A DNA stretch of 64,000 nucleotides from Faecalicatena absiana (GCA_017309015.1 JAEDAG010000001.1:113499-177498), one strand, 5' to 3'; counted from the first letter of the stretch, positions 24,776 through 34,529 are shown. The notes: generated by a model not told the origin, from the letters alone. A program made the numbers and translations.

Positions 24776-27700
24776 CTAATGACCAGCCTTCAGGTCAGCT
24801 AAGGCTTGGTCAAGCTGCTTGGCGGCTTGCTGGATGTGCTTTGGATAATCGCAGAGCTTGCCAGTCACCAATAGGTGGATCCGAGTACTCTTTGCCAGGG
24901 CCGCCTGGAGCTCCCGCTGCTTGGCCGCGAAAGCTTCCTGGCTGACTTGCGGCAGGACCGCCACGAAGATTTCCCCGCCTACCCGGTACAGGTTCTGGGC
25001 GGGGAAAATACCATTGAGCAGGTCAGCGGTCTGCTGCAAGAGCAGGTTCCCTTCCTGCGGGCCATGATCAACGTTAAAGTCCCGCAAGCCGTACAGGTCA
25101 GTATACAGCAAGCCGGCTGGAATCTTGGCTTCCTTAAGTTCAGCCAGCTTGGCCTCGTATGCCGTCTGGTTGCCCAAGCCGGTTAAGTGGTCGCTTGGCG
25201 TGCCGGCTGCCAGTTCAGACATCCGCTGGATCGTAGCCAGTTTAGATGACAAATACTGGGTATATTGGGCCAACAGGTCCTTGGCGTAAGCCAAACGGTC
25301 GGCCTCAAAGTTTTCCACCCCAAGGTAGCCCAGCAATTCCTGCCCCTTAAAGAGCGGCACCAGGAGAATTCTGATATTCTTCCGGGTCAGCTCATAGAGC
25401 TCGCGGTCAAAGCGCAGGCTTTCCATGTTGCTGATATACAGGTACGGCTGCCCGGCCCGCAGCTGCTCCAAGTACCCGATCAGGGCCTGACTCAAGCGGT
25501 CAGAAATCCGCCCCAGCAGGCTCTGTTTCTTGGTCCATTCGTATTCCAGCTTACCGGCCCCGCCGTGGTTCGTCAGCAGGTAGACCCGGTCGGGCTCAAG
25601 CAGGCTGGCAACTTCCGCCAGCGAGAAGTTGATCTGGGAGACGTGGTCTTCTGGGCCATTCAGGGTCCAGGCCAGGATGCTGGCTTGGGCCGCTACGTCC
25701 GGCGCCTGCTTCAGGCGCTTGAGTTCGCTTGAGTCGCCGGCAATCTTGGTGAAGGCATATGCCACGCAGCCAGGAGTCTCTGCTGGAATCAAGGTAAACT
25801 CAGCCCAGGATTCCATAGCCTTGGAATAGAGCCGAAGCGAGCTGGCCCGGCCTGTCTGCAGCACTGCTAACGGCAATTTGACCCATTGCGGGTTGTCGCC
25901 TGGCAGCACTTCTGTCAGCTTCTTGCCCAGCAATTCGTTCTTGGTCAAGCCAACCTGCTGGCAAAAGGCCCTGTTGACGCCAACGAATTCAGCTTCAGCG
26001 CCAATTTCGCTATGCGTATAGTATGGCCGGACGATGACGTAAGGGAGCGGCAGCTTTTCATAAGCCTGCTTGCCTTCCGTAACCGCGTCATTCTGACTGC
26101 CCAAAAGGGTGACCTTGAACATGGCATGCTTGTCCCCGCGCACGATCAGCTTGAAGCGCAGGCGGTAAGTCTCGCCCGCACTGGTCAGCGCCGCGATCTG
26201 CTCATGGTCCGAGCGCTGGGCAACGCTGGCAAAAGCGGCCAGCTGCCGCTGCAGATCTTCATCGCTCCAGTCCATTTGGTGCTTGTCTTGCAGAGTGATA
26301 CCGATTTGCGCGGCAAAGGAGCGAAAGCCCGCGTTCATGTAGTAGTAGCTGAAGTCGCCCTGGCCATAAGCCAACAGCGCCAGCGGCTGGTCGCTGTTGA
26401 CGTCGACCAGGCCAACCGTTTCAAAGAAGCTGTTTTCGTCGCTATTCTCCCATTCAACGCCCATGTCTTCCAGGTGCTCTTCGACTTCGCTGAAGTTGTT
26501 TGGCTTGCCGTAGTAGTAGCCCTGAACGACTTCGCAGCCAATGTCCTTCAAGAAGGCCAGCTGCCGCTCGCTTTCCACCCCTTCGCACAAGGTGTGGACG
26601 TTCAGGCTTTTGGCCATGGAGATCAGGGGCCGGATGACCTTTTCGCTGTTTTCATCAAAGTTGCGCATGAAGATCATATCCAGCTTGATTTCATCAAAGC
26701 CGTATTCCTTCAGGGTGTTCAAGCTGGAAGCCCCGCTTCCGAAGTCGTCCATCAGGACCTGGAAGCCATCCTTGTGGAACTGGTCGATGGCCCGCTTGAT
26801 CTTGACCGGGTCCTCGGTCAGGATGGTTTCCGTAATCTCCACCCGCAGCATTTCCCGGGGAATATCATACCGCTTGGTCAAGTCCACCAGAATCTGATTG
26901 GGGTTGGTCGTCACGAAGTCGGTCCGCGACAGGTTGAAGGATACAGGCACCATCGGCTTGCCCTCAGCCATCCGCCGTTTGATCAATTTGGCTGCTTCCT
27001 CAAGGACGTACATGTCCAACTTGTAGGTCAGGTTGGAGTCTTCCAGAATTGGCACGAAGCGGCCAGGCGACATAAAGCCGCGGTTTTGATCATTCCAGCG
27101 GGCCAGCGCTTCCAAGCCAGACAGCTTGCCATCCATCAGGTGCACTTGCGGCTGGAAGAAGACCTCAACGTCTCCGTTCTTGATGGCGTCATCAATGTGG
27201 TCAACAACGAACTTGGTGTATTCAGCTTTTTCGCTGAATTCCGCCGTGTAGACCTGGTAGCACTTCTTGGCGCCTTCCTTGACCTCATCGCAGGCCGTCT
27301 TGGCATAGTCGTATTCAGTATCAATCGACTCGGTACCGTCTGAGTAGTAGATTCCGGCCTTCAGGTACAGCTTGAAGGAAGGATCAAGCTTGGAAACTGC
27401 CTCATTGGCCTTTTGCACGTTCTTGATGGTCTGGTCTTCATCAGCCGAGATCACGACGAAGTGGTCGTTCCCAAAGCGGGCCATGTTCTCGCTGCCGAAA
27501 ATCTCCGTCAAGACCTGGGCTACCTTCTTCAAGCATTCGTCACCGGCCTCGTGGCCATTGATGACGTTATAGAGCTTGAACTTGGCCAAGTTGAAGTAGA
27601 CGATCGTCGGCATGAAAGAGACGCTGGCCTGCCGGCGGGCGTTTAGCTTCTTGGTTAGGTAGTACTCGGAGTAAAGACCAGTCAATTGGTCGTAATTGAC

Positions 27701-29014
27701 CATCTTGAGATAGGTATCGTCTTGCCCCTTGTGCTGCATGCCGGCTAATTCTGAAACCAGCAATTGCCTGAACACGACCACCTGCAGGCAGAAGAAGATC
27801 AGCCGCAGGGCTGGGTAGCCGATCCAGCCCCCATGCGTGGCCACTTGCTGGTACAAGTCAAAGACCGCGCTGAGCGGCAAGGCGGCCATGCCGGCCAAGA
27901 GCAGCCAATGCAGCGGCAGCATCAGTTTGCTTTCCGTTTCCTTGGCCTTCTGCTTTTCGGCTTCAAAATCATCAAGGATCAGCGGCTTGGTCTCTTTTTC
28001 CGCCCTCTTTCGCGCGTAGTGCCGCCACAGATCGATGCCGCTCACCAGCATGCCGAAAACGAAGGCAATGGCAAAAACCAGCTGGAAGACCGGCACGGCA
28101 TCGGACATTTCTCTCTTAAACAACAGCCAGCTGCCGGCCACGTAGGCCACGTCAATCATGGACAAGGCAAAGCCAAAGGCGGCATAGCCCTTGCGTGGCT
28201 GCTCAAGCTGGGCGTTGATGACCATGATCAGCAAATATGGCAGCACCATCAAGACTGGATAGTTGAACAGGCGCCAAATCCGGAAGTGCCCATAAAGAAT
28301 GGCGGGCACGTATTCCAGCTGCAGCTGCCAAAGCCCGAACAGAATCGAAGATTCCGCGAAATAACGCAGGCTGGACCGCATCTTGTCAATCAAAGGCGCG
28401 GTCAAGGTCAAAATAAAGGTCGTCAGCCCCAGTAGGATGATGACCACGTCCAGCAGTTCCGGCAAAGTATTGTTCTTCAGGTAGTCGCTCAGGTAGCGGC
28501 CGCTGCTGCCCAGGCGGCAGTTGAAGATCTGCCCGCTGGCTTGCTGAATGCCGCTCAGATACAGGCGGGCCGTTTGCCCGGCATACTTCTTGGGCACCAT
28601 GATTTCACTGGTTAAAGGCTGCTTCTTAGGCGTCAGCTGCAGCCAAGCCGTGCTGACCTGCGGGTGACTCACGTAGATCCGCTTGTCGCCAACGTAGAAG
28701 CTGATTTGCTCGATATTGTCTGAGACCAGAATCAAGTGATCATTGTTTCCCAGGTTTTCAGGCAGCTTGAGATAGATCGACTTGTGATCCGTCCCCTTGT
28801 CCGGCCGCAGGTCACCCAGCTCGGCCTTGCGTCCCTTGGCGTCCGTCCAGGAATTGGTAACATCGGCAATCTTGTCTTCTGAAAAAATTCCCTGATAAAA
28901 GCCACTTTCCCCGCGGCCATACAAGCTGAGCACGCCAAAAGCCGCCATCACCAGCGCGATGATGATGGAATAGACTGTAGTGCTTTTAAGCTTTTTCATA
29001 TTTTTTCTCTCCAA
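24776..29014 (-). CDS. Large membrane GGDEF-EAL-PAS-GGDEF protein, predicted c-di-GMP phosphodiesterase
   Basis: 1412 residues. In order: membrane helix (about 12-32), extracytoplasmic 7TMR-DISM-like sensor domain (about 60-175), about seven membrane helices (185-425), degenerate GGDEF (about 435-590, signature GNDHF at 515-519), EAL (about 600-850), PAS-like segment near 1010, GAF-like segment and a second degenerate GGDEF (about 1274-1400, GGEIF). The EAL domain keeps the known catalytic set: EAL at 635-637, NLSR, E726, DDFG at 756-759, KLD at 777, EGVE at 811 and QGYY at 831. So it should hydrolyse c-di-GMP but not make it. Likely follows the 29052 gene in one transcript (37-base gap). Such proteins are uncommon in lactobacilli. 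Confidence 0.88.
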   Translation of the reverse strand: MERKNMKKLKSTTVYSIIIALVMAAFGVLSLYGRGESGFYQGIFSEDKIADVTNSWTDAKGRKAELGDLRPDKGTDHKSIYLKLPENLGNNDHLILVSDNIEQISFYVGDKRIYVSHPQVSTAWLQLTPKKQPLTSEIMVPKKYAGQTARLYLSGIQQASGQIFNCRLGSSGRYLSDYLKNNTLPELLDVVIILLGLTTFILTLTAPLIDKMRSSLRYFAESSILFGLWQLQLEYVPAILYGHFRIWRLFNYPVLMVLPYLLIMVINAQLEQPRKGYAAFGFALSMIDVAYVAGSWLLFKREMSDAVPVFQLVFAIAFVFGMLVSGIDLWRHYARKRAEKETKPLILDDFEAEKQKAKETESKLMLPLHWLLLAGMAALPLSAVFDLYQQVATHGGWIGYPALRLIFFCLQVVVFRQLLVSELAGMQHKGQDDTYLKMVNYDQLTGLYSEYYLTKKLNARRQASVSFMPTIVYFNLAKFKLYNVINGHEAGDECLKKVAQVLTEIFGSENMARFGNDHFVVISADEDQTIKNVQKANEAVSKLDPSFKLYLKAGIYYSDGTESIDTEYDYAKTACDEVKEGAKKCYQVYTAEFSEKAEYTKFVVDHIDDAIKNGDVEVFFQPQVHLMDGKLSGLEALARWNDQNRGFMSPGRFVPILEDSNLTYKLDMYVLEEAAKLIKRRMAEGKPMVPVSFNLSRTDFVTTNPNQILVDLTKRYDIPREMLRVEITETILTEDPVKIKRAIDQFHKDGFQVLMDDFGSGASSLNTLKEYGFDEIKLDMIFMRNFDENSEKVIRPLISMAKSLNVHTLCEGVESERQLAFLKDIGCEVVQGYYYGKPNNFSEVEEHLEDMGVEWENSDENSFFETVGLVDVNSDQPLALLAYGQGDFSYYYMNAGFRSFAAQIGITLQDKHQMDWSDEDLQRQLAAFASVAQRSDHEQIAALTSAGETYRLRFKLIVRGDKHAMFKVTLLGSQNDAVTEGKQAYEKLPLPYVIVRPYYTHSEIGAEAEFVGVNRAFCQQVGLTKNELLGKKLTEVLPGDNPQWVKLPLAVLQTGRASSLRLYSKAMESWAEFTLIPAETPGCVAYAFTKIAGDSSELKRLKQAPDVAAQASILAWTLNGPEDHVSQINFSLAEVASLLEPDRVYLLTNHGGAGKLEYEWTKKQSLLGRISDRLSQALIGYLEQLRAGQPYLYISNMESLRFDRELYELTRKNIRILLVPLFKGQELLGYLGVENFEADRLAYAKDLLAQYTQYLSSKLATIQRMSELAAGTPSDHLTGLGNQTAYEAKLAELKEAKIPAGLLYTDLYGLRDFNVDHGPQEGNLLLQQTADLLNGIFPAQNLYRVGGEIFVAVLPQVSQEAFAAKQRELQAALAKSTRIHLLVTGKLCDYPKHIQQAAKQLDQALADLKAGH

Positions 29015-29051
29015 GCTAGCTTTAGACTTCTGACTACAATTATAGCCTATC

Positions 29052-32000
29052 TTAGCGGTAGCGCTTGTGCTTCTTGTAGTATTCGTTCTTGGCTTCCTGC
29101 ATCTTGCGGTCGGCGCTGCTGATGGCCTCTTCCAGCTTATGCGAGTCAGCGCACCACTCTACCCCGATCGAGATGGACGGCGTGTCGGGCTTGGTCAGCT
29201 TGCGGGCAAAGTCGTGGCACTTCTTCAAAAAGTCCAATCTGGTGTTTTCGTCATCAAGAATGACGAACTCATCGCCCCCAACGCGGTAGACGAAGCGGTG
29301 GTCAAAGTTCTCGCTCAAGAAGTTTCCGGCCTTGATCAAAAGGGCATCCCCAGCCGGGTGGCCCAGCTGGTCGTTGGTCTCTTTAAGTCCGTTAAGGTCA
29401 CAGTAGACCACGCCAATCCCCTGGCTGGCTTCAGCCTGCCGGTAGCGCTTGACCTTGGCCAAGTACGGGTGCCGGTCATTCAGGCCGGTCAAGACGTCGG
29501 TATCGCGCTGCAGCTCCAGATTGCGGCTAATGATCTTGGCGCCAAGGAAGTCCGCGGTCAGCTCAATCAAGTTCTTGAAGTCAATGTTCAGGTCCGCGTC
29601 AAAGTTTTCGGCGACCACGAAACCCTTGATCGCCCCGCCCTCGTAAAAGGCCGCGAACATCAGGTTCTTGACTTCATAGTCAGTATAAGAGGCAATGATG
29701 TCGGGAAACTTCGCCTTGATTTCAGCCGGATCCGTCAAAACCATGCTTTCAAGCGCGGCGAGCTCGTCCTTCTTCAAGCCGTGGCCATCACTGGTAATAT
29801 TGACGTACTGCTGCTTGGCCTGGGCGGAGGCAATCCCGTGTCTGACCCATTCATAGGTATTCTTGGCAAAGCGCTGGTCGGTTTCCATCAAGTAGAAGCG
29901 GTCGGCCCCGATGTCCCGGCCCAGAGTGCCCAAGGCATCCGCGATTGCCGTCTCCAGCTTGCTGTTCTTGACGTTCAGCCTTTCTGACAGTTGAATGATC
30001 TCCTTGTTGGTCTGCTGCTTCTTTTCCAATTCAAGTTCGCTCTGCTTCTGCTTGTCAATGTTGATCAAGACCAGCGAGTAGGCATCAGGCACGGAGGCAG
30101 GCGCGACCACGTATTCATACCAGTGACCGTAATGGTTTTTGAAAATCCCCGTCTGCAGCTTCCGGGTCTTAGCCGTCTTGGCAAATTCACTCATCCAATA
30201 TGGAAAATCCTTCTCAGTCGTAAACTTGGACATTCTAGAGCTGAGCAGCCTTTCGCGCGTCTGGCCGATGACATCCGCGTAAGCCTGGTTGACGTAGACA
30301 TATTGCATGTCGACCGGCTTGCCCTTGCGGTAGACCGGGGTCACGATGAGGTATGGCATTGGCATGTCCCGGTACTGATCAGTATTCAGGTTGAAATTGA
30401 CCAGTACGCCTAAGTCGTTGCGCGCCTTTTGATGGTAGACCTGGTTGGCATTATAGGAAGTCAGGACATCGACCATGGCAAAGGCACCAGTGTTTGGATT
30501 TCTGGAGATAATCCGCTGGTAGCCTTCCACATACAAGTTGTTTGGAAAGCTGTGCACGCTGAAGTGCCATTTGGTCCGGTGATCGTGCCAGTATTCTTCC
30601 TTGATCCATTCCTTAACGTCCACGAGGTACTGCGGCCCGATTTCCTTGAGCTCCGTACTGAACGGATCCTCTTCCATTTCCTTCAGGGTCACGGACCCGC
30701 AGGAAATCAAGTATTGGGTGTAGCCTTCATTGCCCCGCACGTAATACATCTTGCCGTCGCGGTACTCAATCAGGCCGATTGGCGTTCCCTTAAAGTACTT
30801 TTCGAAAATCGGGTCGTCCTCTTCAAAGGACAGGCTTGGATCTTGAATCTCCTGCTTGAATCTGGGCCTGTCCAGGCTCAGCATTCCCATCACGTTGTAG
30901 TAGTTGGATTCTTCTAAGCGCTCGACGTTGGCATCTGGCCCAACGATCCAGTCGCGGTAAGCCTCTTCAAAACTCTTTGGCAAGCCGAAGTAGTAGCCCT
31001 GGACGGCGGAGCAGCCGATCTCCCGCAGCACGAGCAGCTGGTCGGCATTCTCAACTCCTTCCACGACGGTGTCGATGCCCAATTCTTCCGCCATCTCGAT
31101 CATCTTTTTCAAAACGACCTTGGACCGCTTCTGATCGGCATCGTTCATGAAGCTGGCGTCAAACTTGATGCAGGTAATCGGAAAGCTCTGCCTCATGATG
31201 CCAATTGAGGAATAGCCTTCGCCAAAATTGTCGACCCAGACGGAAAAGCCGTTCTGTTCAAAAATTTCCATTTGCTGCTGGATTTTCTCTAAATCAAGCG
31301 CACGGATGTCGTTGGTGATTTCGATAACCAAGAGCTCTGGGGACAGGCCCGACTCTTTGAACTTGCGGCTGATGGCCTCGGCCATGTTGAACTGCTCAAA
31401 TTCAGAGCTGAAGAGGTTGATGGAAATGGCAATATCGTCGCAGCCCCGCTGCTTCAGCTTCTGCAAGTCGGCAATGACGCGTTCGATCATGTACAGGTCC
31501 AGGCGGTAAAGCACATTGGCCCGATCAAGGATTGGGATGAACTGCTCGTCGCGCAGGGTTTCGCTTTCTGGATCCCGCCATCTGGCCAGCGCCTCCCAGT
31601 TGCCAGTCTGCCCGTTCAGGATCCGAACGATTGGCTGGTAGTAGGGCTCAATCCAGCCTTCCTTTAAAGCTTGGTCAAAATTGCTGAGGATATAGTCCTC
31701 AAACTCAATTTCATGCTTGCTGTCGTTTTCAAAATAGGCAATATGCGAGCCAACCTGCTTGCGGTCACGGTTGCAGGCCACCATCGCGTAGTCGCAGACG
31801 GACTTGATGTCTTCATAGGTCAGGTTGGCTTCATCATATACCCCGACCCTGACGCATAAAGACTGGCCATGGTTGATTGTTCTAGCCTGCTGGAGCAATT
31901 TGCGCAGGCGGGCGCCCAGGTTGTTTTCGCTCGTATAAACGTAAAAGTTGTCCTCATCAAAACGGGCACAGTTTTCATTGGTAAAAGTGCGGCGCAGCAG

Positions 32001-32642
32001 GTCCGCGAAGGCAATTAAAAGCTGATTGCCTTCAGAATAAGAGTACTGGCGGTTAAACTGCCTGAAGCCAATCAGGTTGAAGGCCAGCACGACCGGCCGC
32101 TTCCCTTCTTTGAACATGCGCTTGGTCCCGGCATCAGCGAGTTCATAAAAGTAGGAAGTTGACGGCAATCCCGTCAAGACGTCATAGTACTGCCGCATCG
32201 GCTTTTGCTTAAGCACTGGCTCTGAAGCTTCATCGTCCCTGAAAAATTGGGCCAGCCGCTGGCTGCTTTCCTTGGCAAACCAAATTACGATCGTCTCGTG
32301 GCCCCTTTGCAGGCGGTGCTTGCCTTGCGCCTGAACGACCGTGTAGTCCTCGTCAATTGGCGTCTTGATCCGGTAGATCGCTTTGAATACGGCTGCCTTG
32401 CCGCTGGCAAAAGCCAGCAGCTGGTTTTGAATGTAAGCCAGATCATCTGGATGAATGTAGCGAAACAGGCCCGTGCCGGCTTCTTTAAGCCGCTGAGCAG
32501 GCGTTTGCCCGTACATTTCGCTGAAACCGCGCGACGCCGCCAGCATCACCAGCCGGCCGGCAACGAATTGATAGACGCCCATGGCAATTCTGCTCGACTC
32601 GATTTTTTTTAATTCTTGTGGATCAAGCTTAAACCGTTCCAT
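29052..32642 (-). CDS. Large cytosolic PAS-GGDEF-EAL-PAS-GGDEF protein, predicted diguanylate cyclase
   Basis: About 1196 residues, with no membrane segment seen. In order: PAS (about 1-125), degenerate GGDEF (about 150-300, FDEDNF in place of GGDEF), EAL (about 325-560), PAS-like region, GAF-like region and a canonical C-terminal GGDEF (1047-1196; CDLNGLKETND, then RVGGDEF at 1120-1126, ADRKM). No RxxD inhibitory site lies upstream of GGDEF. The EAL domain has DNFG (471-474) where active enzymes have DDFG, so loss of a metal ligand is likely. The start at 32642 has GAGGAG upstream. Probably made as a pair with the downstream phosphodiesterase-like protein. Confidence 0.88.
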   Translation of the reverse strand: MERFKLDPQELKKIESSRIAMGVYQFVAGRLVMLAASRGFSEMYGQTPAQRLKEAGTGLFRYIHPDDLAYIQNQLLAFASGKAAVFKAIYRIKTPIDEDYTVVQAQGKHRLQRGHETIVIWFAKESSQRLAQFFRDDEASEPVLKQKPMRQYYDVLTGLPSTSYFYELADAGTKRMFKEGKRPVVLAFNLIGFRQFNRQYSYSEGNQLLIAFADLLRRTFTNENCARFDEDNFYVYTSENNLGARLRKLLQQARTINHGQSLCVRVGVYDEANLTYEDIKSVCDYAMVACNRDRKQVGSHIAYFENDSKHEIEFEDYILSNFDQALKEGWIEPYYQPIVRILNGQTGNWEALARWRDPESETLRDEQFIPILDRANVLYRLDLYMIERVIADLQKLKQRGCDDIAISINLFSSEFEQFNMAEAISRKFKESGLSPELLVIEITNDIRALDLEKIQQQMEIFEQNGFSVWVDNFGEGYSSIGIMRQSFPITCIKFDASFMNDADQKRSKVVLKKMIEMAEELGIDTVVEGVENADQLLVLREIGCSAVQGYYFGLPKSFEEAYRDWIVGPDANVERLEESNYYNVMGMLSLDRPRFKQEIQDPSLSFEEDDPIFEKYFKGTPIGLIEYRDGKMYYVRGNEGYTQYLISCGSVTLKEMEEDPFSTELKEIGPQYLVDVKEWIKEEYWHDHRTKWHFSVHSFPNNLYVEGYQRIISRNPNTGAFAMVDVLTSYNANQVYHQKARNDLGVLVNFNLNTDQYRDMPMPYLIVTPVYRKGKPVDMQYVYVNQAYADVIGQTRERLLSSRMSKFTTEKDFPYWMSEFAKTAKTRKLQTGIFKNHYGHWYEYVVAPASVPDAYSLVLINIDKQKQSELELEKKQQTNKEIIQLSERLNVKNSKLETAIADALGTLGRDIGADRFYLMETDQRFAKNTYEWVRHGIASAQAKQQYVNITSDGHGLKKDELAALESMVLTDPAEIKAKFPDIIASYTDYEVKNLMFAAFYEGGAIKGFVVAENFDADLNIDFKNLIELTADFLGAKIISRNLELQRDTDVLTGLNDRHPYLAKVKRYRQAEASQGIGVVYCDLNGLKETNDQLGHPAGDALLIKAGNFLSENFDHRFVYRVGGDEFVILDDENTRLDFLKKCHDFARKLTKPDTPSISIGVEWCADSHKLEEAISSADRKMQEAKNEYYKKHKRYR

Positions 32643-32779
32643 TTGTTTCTCCTCAAACCAGTTCAGCCGGGTGGCTGACTCGCGCTGCCTTAAGCAAGGC
32701 CTAACCATGTGTTATTTTAAATCGTTATTTATTTAACAATTGGCATGATTAATAAAGCATGCAGACATACATGCTAATT

Positions 32780-32846
32780 ATTATATATAAGTTGGCAACA
32801 ATGGGCAAGCGCCAGATATAAGTTGGCAACAATGAGCAAGCGCCAG
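32780..32846 (-). promoter_or_regulatory. Promoter inside a tandem 31-base direct repeat
   Basis: Two adjacent 31-base copies (32785-32815 and 32816-32846) differ at one base. On the minus strand TTGCCC (32803-32808) and TATAAT (32780-32785) are 17 bases apart, so the first copy carries a good -35 element and the -10 lies at its edge; the second copy lacks a matching -10. The leader to the c-di-GMP gene would be about 125 bases. The duplicated block may double a regulator site or be a slipped duplication. Confidence 0.6.
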
Positions 32847-32955
32847 CCTTTGCCAAAAAGCGTTGCTTTTTCTAGGCGTTATTGTTTAACCTTATACTTG
32901 TTTTGTTATATCAGCGTCTGCTTAAGCGAGATTAAAAAGGAATTAAATAAAAATA

Positions 32956-32998
32956 ATCCTGAAAGGCAGGTCTGCTGCCCTTCAGGATTTATTTTCTT
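32956..32998 (-). terminator. Intrinsic terminator of the crcB-associated operon
   Basis: On the minus strand AATCCTGAA-GGGCAGCA pairs with TGCC-TTCAGGATT, followed by a T-rich stretch, just after the stop of the 33024-33779 gene. Confidence 0.75.
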
Positions 32999-33023
32999 AG
33001 CTTTTGGCTAATCTTTGCTTTAC

Positions 33024-33779
33024 TTATTTTTCTTGTTTAGGCTGCTTATTTGCTGCTTTTTGCTGCTTCTTTTCCTGGATGACTTTCCAATCGCATGCCG
33101 CCATGTAGCAGCTCAGCAGGACGGCCAGCGCGAAGCCGACCACGCTGGGCCAGGAATAGCTGAAGAAGATCTTGGGGTAGACTTCCCGCTGGGCCAGATT
33201 GGTCATGTATTGGGTCATGAAGATCTGGCAGCCAAAAGCCGCCCCGCCCCCAAGCAGGATCGGCAGCCAGGCCAGGCGCCGGCGGAAGATGATCAAAACC
33301 GCGCCAAGCAGATACAGGATCACAACCATCCAGACCGACAGCTGGTAGATGACAAAAATCTGCTCAATGTCATCATGGTGGACCTGGAACTCCGTATTGA
33401 TCAAATAGAGAATCAGGTAGGTCAGGAACTGCTGGACCCGGTTCTTGGGATGCAGCTGCAGGTCCTTGGCCCGGACCTCTTGCCGGTTCTTGTACTTGGA
33501 GACGAAATGGTAGAGGCTGATGTAAGAGCCGCTGACCTTCAGCGTATCCGGCACCTGCTTGACCAGCTCATCCTTCAGTCCTGCCGCGACCGTTGCCCTG
33601 GCAACGATCGCCAAGGCGGTATCGTCATCTTCATCCGCGAACTTGTCAATCATTTCCGTCGCGAATTCCTGCGTGTCTTCCGACTTAAAGGTCATCGGCC
33701 CCGTTAGCAGACAGACCAGGGACAAGGCGGCCACAGCGATCCAAAAAACTTTCTTTAGCGATTGCGGTACATTTTTCAT
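33024..33779 (-). CDS. Hypothetical multi-pass membrane protein
   Basis: 251 residues with a membrane segment near 10-27, a soluble part to about 110, then hydrophobic segments near 115-130, 143-165, 170-190 and 208-225, and a lysine/glutamine-rich tail. No family recognised. It overlaps the upstream crcB by 4 bases, so it is translated with the two fluoride channel genes; a link to fluoride export is only suggested by this position. Confidence 0.7.
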   Translation of the reverse strand: MKNVPQSLKKVFWIAVAALSLVCLLTGPMTFKSEDTQEFATEMIDKFADEDDDTALAIVARATVAAGLKDELVKQVPDTLKVSGSYISLYHFVSKYKNRQEVRAKDLQLHPKNRVQQFLTYLILYLINTEFQVHHDDIEQIFVIYQLSVWMVVILYLLGAVLIIFRRRLAWLPILLGGGAAFGCQIFMTQYMTNLAQREVYPKIFFSYSWPSVVGFALAVLLSCYMAACDWKVIQEKKQQKAANKQPKQEK

Positions 33780-34138
33780 TGCAACAACTTTCCAAGGAAA
33801 TACCCAATTGTAACCAGGATCATCCCGCCAGCATAAGAAGCCAGCAGGTAGATCTTCAAAGTCCGCTTGCGCTGAGAGGAGGCCAGAGCGACCAGCTCGG
33901 TATTCAGGGTGGAAAAGGTGGTGTAGCCGCCCAGGACGCCCGTACCCAAGAAAGCATACAGGGCCGGATTGACCTGGAGCGCGTAAAGCAGGCCCAGCAA
34001 AAAGGCCCCAGTCAGGTTGATCACCAGCGTCGGAAGCGGCAGATCCGTCTGCCGCATCCAGTGCTTCTTCCCATAATTAGTCAGCGCGAAGCGGGCGACC
34101 GCGCCAAGCGCGGCCCCCAAGCCAACGACAGCAAACAT
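33776..34138 (-). CDS. crcB: Fluoride ion channel CrcB/Fluc, subunit
   Basis: A 120-residue protein with four membrane helices and the family motif GTGVLGGYTTFSTLNTE. Fluc channels release fluoride from the cell; in lactobacilli two different subunits often form a heterodimer. It begins 4 bases after the second crcB and overlaps the next gene. Confidence 0.92.
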   Translation of the reverse strand: MFAVVGLGAALGAVARFALTNYGKKHWMRQTDLPLPTLVINLTGAFLLGLLYALQVNPALYAFLGTGVLGGYTTFSTLNTELVALASSQRKRTLKIYLLASYAGGMILVTIGYFLGKLLQ

Positions 34139-34142
34139 TGCT

Positions 34143-34529
34143 CTACCTCCTTAAAACGCGCTGCGCCAAAAACAGACCGCACCGCTTGCCAAGCACGGCA
34201 AACAGGAAGCCCAGCAGAATAGATAAGACAAAATACCAGAGCGCGGTCAGGCTGCTGCCAGCCAAGAGAAGCTTCAAAGTATCCAGCTTAAAGCTGGAGA
34301 AGGTGGTAAAGGCTCCGACAAAGCCGGTTCCCAGGCCCACGTTGAGCCAAGGATTCGTGATGCCCATAGTCAAGAAGAAGTAGGTCAAAAAGGCCAGCAA
34401 AAAGCAGCCGGCAATATTGCCCAGAATCGTGCCATAGAAAGAGAAATTGGCATTCAGCCAGTAGCGCGCTGCCCCGCCCCAAAAAGCGAAAAAGGCCACG
34501 CTGACGTATTTCCGCAACTGCTCACTCAT
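34143..34529 (-). CDS. crcB: Fluoride ion channel CrcB/Fluc, partner subunit
   Basis: 128 residues, four membrane helices, motif GTGFVGAFTTFSSFKLD. First gene of the crcB-crcB-membrane protein operon; GGAGGG precedes the ATG. No fluoride riboswitch (crcB motif) is recognisable in the 70 bases upstream. Confidence 0.92.
   Translation of the reverse strand: MSEQLRKYVSVAFFAFWGGAARYWLNANFSFYGTILGNIAGCFLLAFLTYFFLTMGITNPWLNVGLGTGFVGAFTTFSSFKLDTLKLLLAGSSLTALWYFVLSILLGFLFAVLGKRCGLFLAQRVLRR

Noticed and set aside
32785-32846. CRISPR array
   Set aside because: Two directly adjacent 31-base units without spacers are a tandem duplication, not an array. No cas genes occur in the window.
32823-33011. 62-codon plus-strand ORF
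   Set aside because: It lies over the tandem repeat and two hairpins, lacks a ribosome-binding site and has no recognisable sequence.
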